64,000 nt of DNA, taken from NCBI RefSeq assembly GCF_029633865.1, contig NC_079212.1:86048172-86112171 (forward strand), read 5' to 3'. The stretch is from Lampris incognitus. Lineage: Eukaryota > Chordata > Actinopteri > Lampriformes > Lampridae. The position numbers and the translations under genes are program-made. Below the pieces are notes generated by a model. The model worked only from the letters and a program-made list of their open reading frames with translations. It did not search any database and was not told where the DNA came from. Shown here piece after piece: positions 60,130-64,000 of this stretch. The stretch's first letter is position 1. Each line of letters starts with the position of its first letter.

Positions 60130-60440
60130 CTGCGTCGCAATGCAGGGCCCAAGCTAGTCTCTATTGATGCGGGGGCCCCAAGCTACAAAGTTTCTATTGA
60201 TGTGGGGCCCCAAACTACAAAGTCTGTATTGATACGGGGCCCCAAGCTACAGTCTCTACTGATGCAGGGCCACAAGCTACAAAGTCTCTATTGATGCGGG
60301 GCCGCAAGCTACAGTCTCTACTGATGCAGGGTCCCAAGTTACAAAGTCTGTATTGATGCAGGGTCCCAAGCTATAAAATCTCTATTGATGCGGGGCGCCC
60401 AAGCTACAGTCTCTACTGATGCAGGGCCCCAAGCTTCATT
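60130..60440. repeat. Minisatellite, about 33-37-bp unit, about 9 copies
   Basis: Unit GGGCCCCAAGCTACAAAGTC plus TCTATTGATGCG. Two alternating versions differ by ACAAAGTC against ACAGTC and ATTGATG against ACTGATG. Confidence 0.92.
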
Positions 60441-60829
60441 GTGTATAGTTAAACAAATGTGCTAGCTAGAATGCCCATACTGAAAAGTAATTAAACGGAT
60501 AGTTTTACTAAAATATGCCCATATTTCACTAAATTATTTGCTCTGAAATTCCTGTTGGTAAGCCGTTGTAAGTGGGAAGACGGCTTTGCAATATGTTTGT
60601 GATGCTGTGAGCCGCTATTCTCATCTCTGTTTGTTCTGTGATTCAAAATTGTGTTGTACTTTGTTGTTGCCATCCAAATCCCATGCAGATTGGCATAGCG
60701 TCGACTACCATGTTGGGTATTTGCATTAGTTTTACATTTAACAATGTCTAGTATTGTTTGCGTAGCCTATCTGACGGGGCGGGGGGGGGGGCAATGGACG
60801 TGCATGCCCCGGGGCCCCCTGGTGAGTTA

Positions 60830-60972
60830 ATCCGGTCATGCGGTGGCCCTGTGATGGACTGGTAGCCCGTCCAGGGTGTGTCCCCTCCTGCCGTCCGATG
60901 ACTGCTGGGATAGGCTTCAGCATCCCGTGACCTGACGGGGATAAGCGGCTTGGGTAATGGCCGGATGGTCAT
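60830..60972 (+). mobile_element. SINE family A, 3' part only
   Basis: GTGGCCCTGTGATGGACTGG to GGGGATAAGCGGCTTGGGTA and ATGGCCGGATGG. No tRNA-like head. Confidence 0.8.
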
Positions 60973-60974
60973 AA

Positions 60975-61540
60975 CGGCACGTTGATGTCATAACTTGAGC
61001 ACTGTCATGGCTGACCTGGGGCGATGTCCGTCCACTTCGGTGTGTCCACTGCTACAACAGTGATGTAGAGTATCAAGCTGGCGTCACAAATGTCACATCA
61101 TCTTCTCAGCAGAGGGGTTTGAACCTGTGTGCAGCCAGTCCTGCTGATGCAGCACAGAGGCAGCTGCCCCCAGCCCCACCAGCCGCTTCCAGATACTGAT
61201 TCTTAAGCGAGCGAGCATGTTTGCATTTTCCCTGCGAGTCATTTTTACTTTCCATTTAGCAAAGAGGACGGGAGGTGTTGTAACACGGTGCAGAGGTAAT
61301 TTTTGTGTCCCTCTTTTGCTGTTGTGTATTGGTTGTTACTGGTGTAGTACAACTGAATGAGTCGTGCTTAACGCCATTTTTGTTGTGCTTTAGTCTTATC
61401 GGCAGTTTTGTGAAAGTGAATAAATCAACACTTCCTGGTGGTTGTCTTTTATAACTGATCCCTCATTGCCTCACACGAGCTGCAGTAACCGTGCCCACCA
61501 CTAGGAAGTCACGTGACACGACATTTAGAAGGAAGGGGTT
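60975..61540. other. ITPR1 intron 3, nothing recognised
   Basis: No repeat family or coding signal. A perfect GTCACGTGAC palindrome sits at 61508-61517 but far from any promoter. Confidence 0.4.
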
Positions 61541-61559
61541 TCAGGGTGGTTAACCTTGA

Positions 61560-61990
61560 TGCTTCGTCTTACCTGCCGGGGCAAAATCAGCCCGTTTAAA
61601 ATGATATAGAGGCCGCTCTGGCAGCCGAGCGGAATAATCCGCCATTCTTGCAACCCGCTCGTCACGTGGCTGGGAGGTTCGTGTCCCAGACTCGCCGTAA
61701 CCGGTCACGGCCAGAGCGTCCACGGGGTAAGGCATCCATTAGGCCACCCTTACCCGAGGGATAGTGGGTGTAGATCGGTGTAGTGTTCGGGGACTCGTCG
61801 TTCTCCAGCGACCCCTCTGGCCCACCCGGGCGCCTGCAGCCAAGCAACTGAAAGCATTCTCCCTACGCCTCCTTCGCGGCCTGAAGGTGACGCAATCCAT
61901 GCGAGGAGGCTTCAGCGTGTAAAATAGTGAGAGCAGCCAACACGTGTTTGAAGGAAGCTGGTGTTACGACTATCTCCTTCCTGTGGAAAC
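61560..61990 (+). mobile_element. Candidate fourth SINE, tRNA-like
   Basis: GCAGCCGAGCGGAATAAT followed by GAGGTTCGTGTCCCAGACTC gives A- and B-box-like motifs, with a GC-rich body containing CTCCAGCGACCCCTCTGG. Only one copy is in the window, so this rests on the boxes alone. Confidence 0.4.
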
Positions 61991-62371
61991 GTGAGCCAGG
62001 GGAGTTATTCCACAAGAGTTACGGCCATATGCCATTGATCGGGTGGGATAAGGGGGAAAACTAGAAATTAATTTATAAAAAATAATAAAATGATATAGAG
62101 GGCACTTGTGTAAATATCACAACACTTGCTATGTGCTAGGAAGATCGTGGTTGTCAAAGGTGCAAGCGTGTGTATCTGTGTTTAGTGTCTACGTGTGTGT
62201 GTTGTTCCCTCTTCTGGCTGAACCAACTTTGACCCCGGCCGGTTTAACTCAGTCCAGCCCAGCGTTTTATCTGCCTTCCCATCAACCCCGGATGCACGCA
62301 AACACAAATATCTCCACCATCTTCCACACGGAGCTATTGGTCGAGAGGGCAACCCTCCATCCTTCTCTTTT

Positions 62372-62945
62372 CTCTCTCTCTTATTTAGTCCCTCACCCGC
62401 TCTTCTTTTCTTATTTAGTCCCTCACCCTCCCTTCTTCTCTTATTTAGTCCCTCACTCTCTCTCTCTTTAGTCCCTCACCCTCTGTTCTTCTCTTATTTA
62501 GTCCCTCACCCTCTGTTCTTTTCTTATTTAGTCCCTCACCCTCTCTTCTTCTCTTTAGTCCCTCACCCTCTCTTCTTTTCTTATTTAGTCCCTCACCCTC
62601 TCTGCTTCTCTTATTTAGTCCCTCACCCTCTGTTCTTCTTCTCTTATTTAGTCCCTCACCCTCTGTTCTTTTCTTATTTAGTCCCTCACCCTCTGTTCTT
62701 CTTCTCTTATTTAGTCCCTCACCCTCTGTTCTTCTCTTATTTAGTCCCTCACCCTCTCTTCTTTTCTTATTTAGTCCCTCACCCTCTCTTCTTTTCTTAT
62801 TTAGTCCCTCACCCTCTCTTCTTTTCTTATTTAGTCCCTCACCCTCTTCTTTTCTTTTTTAGTCCCTCACCCTCTGTTCTTCTTCTCTTATTTAGTCCCT
62901 CACCCTCTGTTCTTCTTCTCTTATTTAGTCTCTCACCCTCTCGTC
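62372..62945. repeat. Minisatellite, about 29-33-bp unit, about 18 copies
   Basis: Unit CTTATTTAGTCCCTCACCCT plus CTSTTCTTCT. Pyrimidine-rich on the plus strand. Copies differ by one or two TTC triplets. Confidence 0.95.
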
Positions 62946-63907
62946 TTGTCTTTCTGGTTATTGCACTCCCCATCATCTGCTTCTCTAACCTTGTTTTGGG
63001 TCAGAGTAATGTAAACTCTAAGCGTGGACGGGGAGCGAGACAGAGTGCCGACTAGAAAGCAGAAGAAGAAGGGATGATAGAATGAGGAGGAGGAAGATAG
63101 AGTTCCCACCCTCCTCTCCCCCTGGCTCGGTCGTCCCACTCCCCTTCTCTCGGCCGGCCATATTTGGTCATGTTGCTGTGTTACTGCAGCCATGACAGGG
63201 AGGAAGAATGGGGTGTTGTGGGTGGACTGATTGTTTTTTCTCTCTCTCTCTTTTTGCTCTTTTCATCCCTTCAGGATAGAGAAGTACAATCTGACTGCTG
63301 GAGGTTAGGTCCAAGGAAAGCCAGGGGTTGGGAGGGAGGAGTTGCTGGTGGGCAGGGGTTCAACTTAGCCGTGAGGGATCTAATATTAGGTCTTCTGTGC
63401 TGGCTAGCTACAAGAATGTGGAAGAGCTGAGAGGTCTTGCGGGGAGCTGTGCACCATTCCAGCCTTCTTTTCTGTAGCGCAGACGATGAGACGGTATGAA
63501 ACGCTGCGTGTCCTCTGGCCGGGGCTGCTGCGCTGTTGTGTGCAGCTCAGCGGTGGCGTTTGTGAGGAGCTGGCAGTAATGCAGAAGAGGAACTCGGCGT
63601 GCTATGCTTTGCTGTGTCCAAATGCAAATCAGTGTAACAGCTTTGGCGAGCGCCTGCTCTATCTATGGAAATGAGCAGCACAATCGCAGTCTGGCTGAGT
63701 CACCTTGTACCCGCCGACACGCTGAGGAAGCTGGGCCCGCCACGGCTATCTCGCTGTCGCTGTCTCTCCTCACGTCAGATCACAGAGCTGGGCCTCTACC
63801 TGGACCGCCCCTTATCCTACTGCAACCGCAGGAAGTGACCACACATATAACCACACACGCCTACTGGTGGAAAACGGGTACACACTTGTGCACGTACAGA
63901 CATAAAT
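62946..63907. other. ITPR1 intron 3, nothing recognised
   Basis: Contains short CT runs. Candidate frames have no family resemblance. The ITPR1 exon starting DCLFKLCP was looked for and not seen. Confidence 0.4.
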
Positions 63908-63970
63908 GAATCGGTGACTCGGCCGTACTAAATTGGCCCTAGATAGATGTGTGTGTGTTTGTGTGTGTGT
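63908..63970 (+). mobile_element. SINE family A fragment
   Basis: GAATCGGTGACTCGGCCGTA then CTAAATTGGCCCTAGATAG and (GT)n match the middle of SINE-A. Short, and runs into a microsatellite. Confidence 0.6.
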
Positions 63971-64000
63971 GGTTGTGCTGAAAGAAGTGAGTAAGGTGAG

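Noticed and set aside
61508-61517. Perfect GTCACGTGAC as a CLEAR regulatory site
   Set aside because: Deep in an ITPR1 intron with no promoter or conservation evidence; a single 10-bp match.

Overview
The window is from a ray-finned (teleost) fish genome. Two vertebrate genes can be read from their exons, the introns are full of repeat types common in fish (Tc1/mariner, hAT, L2 and RTE LINEs, several tRNA-derived SINEs, a Helitron), and there are many (CA)n/(GT)n microsatellites. I cannot name the species; the repeat mix suggests a spiny-rayed fish, but that is inference.

Genes. (1) SUMF1, the sulfatase-modifying factor (formylglycine-generating enzyme), lies complete on the minus strand between 963 and 12039. 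I could place all nine coding exons with GT/AG boundaries; they join in phase into a 376-codon frame with both active-site cysteines. (2) ITPR1, the type 1 IP3 receptor, starts on the plus strand just beyond. A GC-rich untranslated first exon ends near 12767, the start-codon exon is 14884-14998, and the next coding exon is 44816-44886. The window ends inside the following intron, so only about the first 54 residues are present. The head-to-head pair around a GC-rich, CpG-rich block (about 11.5-13.2 kb) matches the SUMF1-ITPR1 order known in mammals.

Layout. 0-12 kb: SUMF1 with SINEs, RTE and L1-like fragments, a MITE inside a SINE, a broken Tc1 element and a 90-bp minisatellite in intron 1. 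12-13 kb: shared promoter region. 13-14.2 kb: a TIR-bounded element in ITPR1 intron 1. 15.1-21.9 kb: a 6.8-kb DNA transposon with about 550-bp inverted repeats, a 3-bp target duplication and a very long transposase frame, which I read as Academ-like (XPG-type nuclease plus a CXC cysteine cluster). 22.6-28.1 kb: a 5.5-kb array of a 29-bp unit with a higher-order period near 1.5 kb. 30.4-31.4 kb: Helitron. 31.4-33.85 kb: SINE joined to RTE. 33.9-40.2 kb: an L2-like LINE carrying a 2.4-kb hAT transposon with a perfect 8-bp target duplication. 41.8-43.2 kb: a GTCA-rich array. 44.8 kb: ITPR1 coding exon. 45-64 kb: ITPR1 intron with SINEs, a 380-bp (CT)n tract, a palindrome cluster, and 30-, 35- and 30-bp minisatellites.

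The two genes do not form a pathway. SUMF1 matures sulfatases in the ER and ITPR1 releases calcium from the ER. Their link here is position and probably a shared promoter. The most notable element is the nearly intact Academ-like transposon in ITPR1 intron 2.
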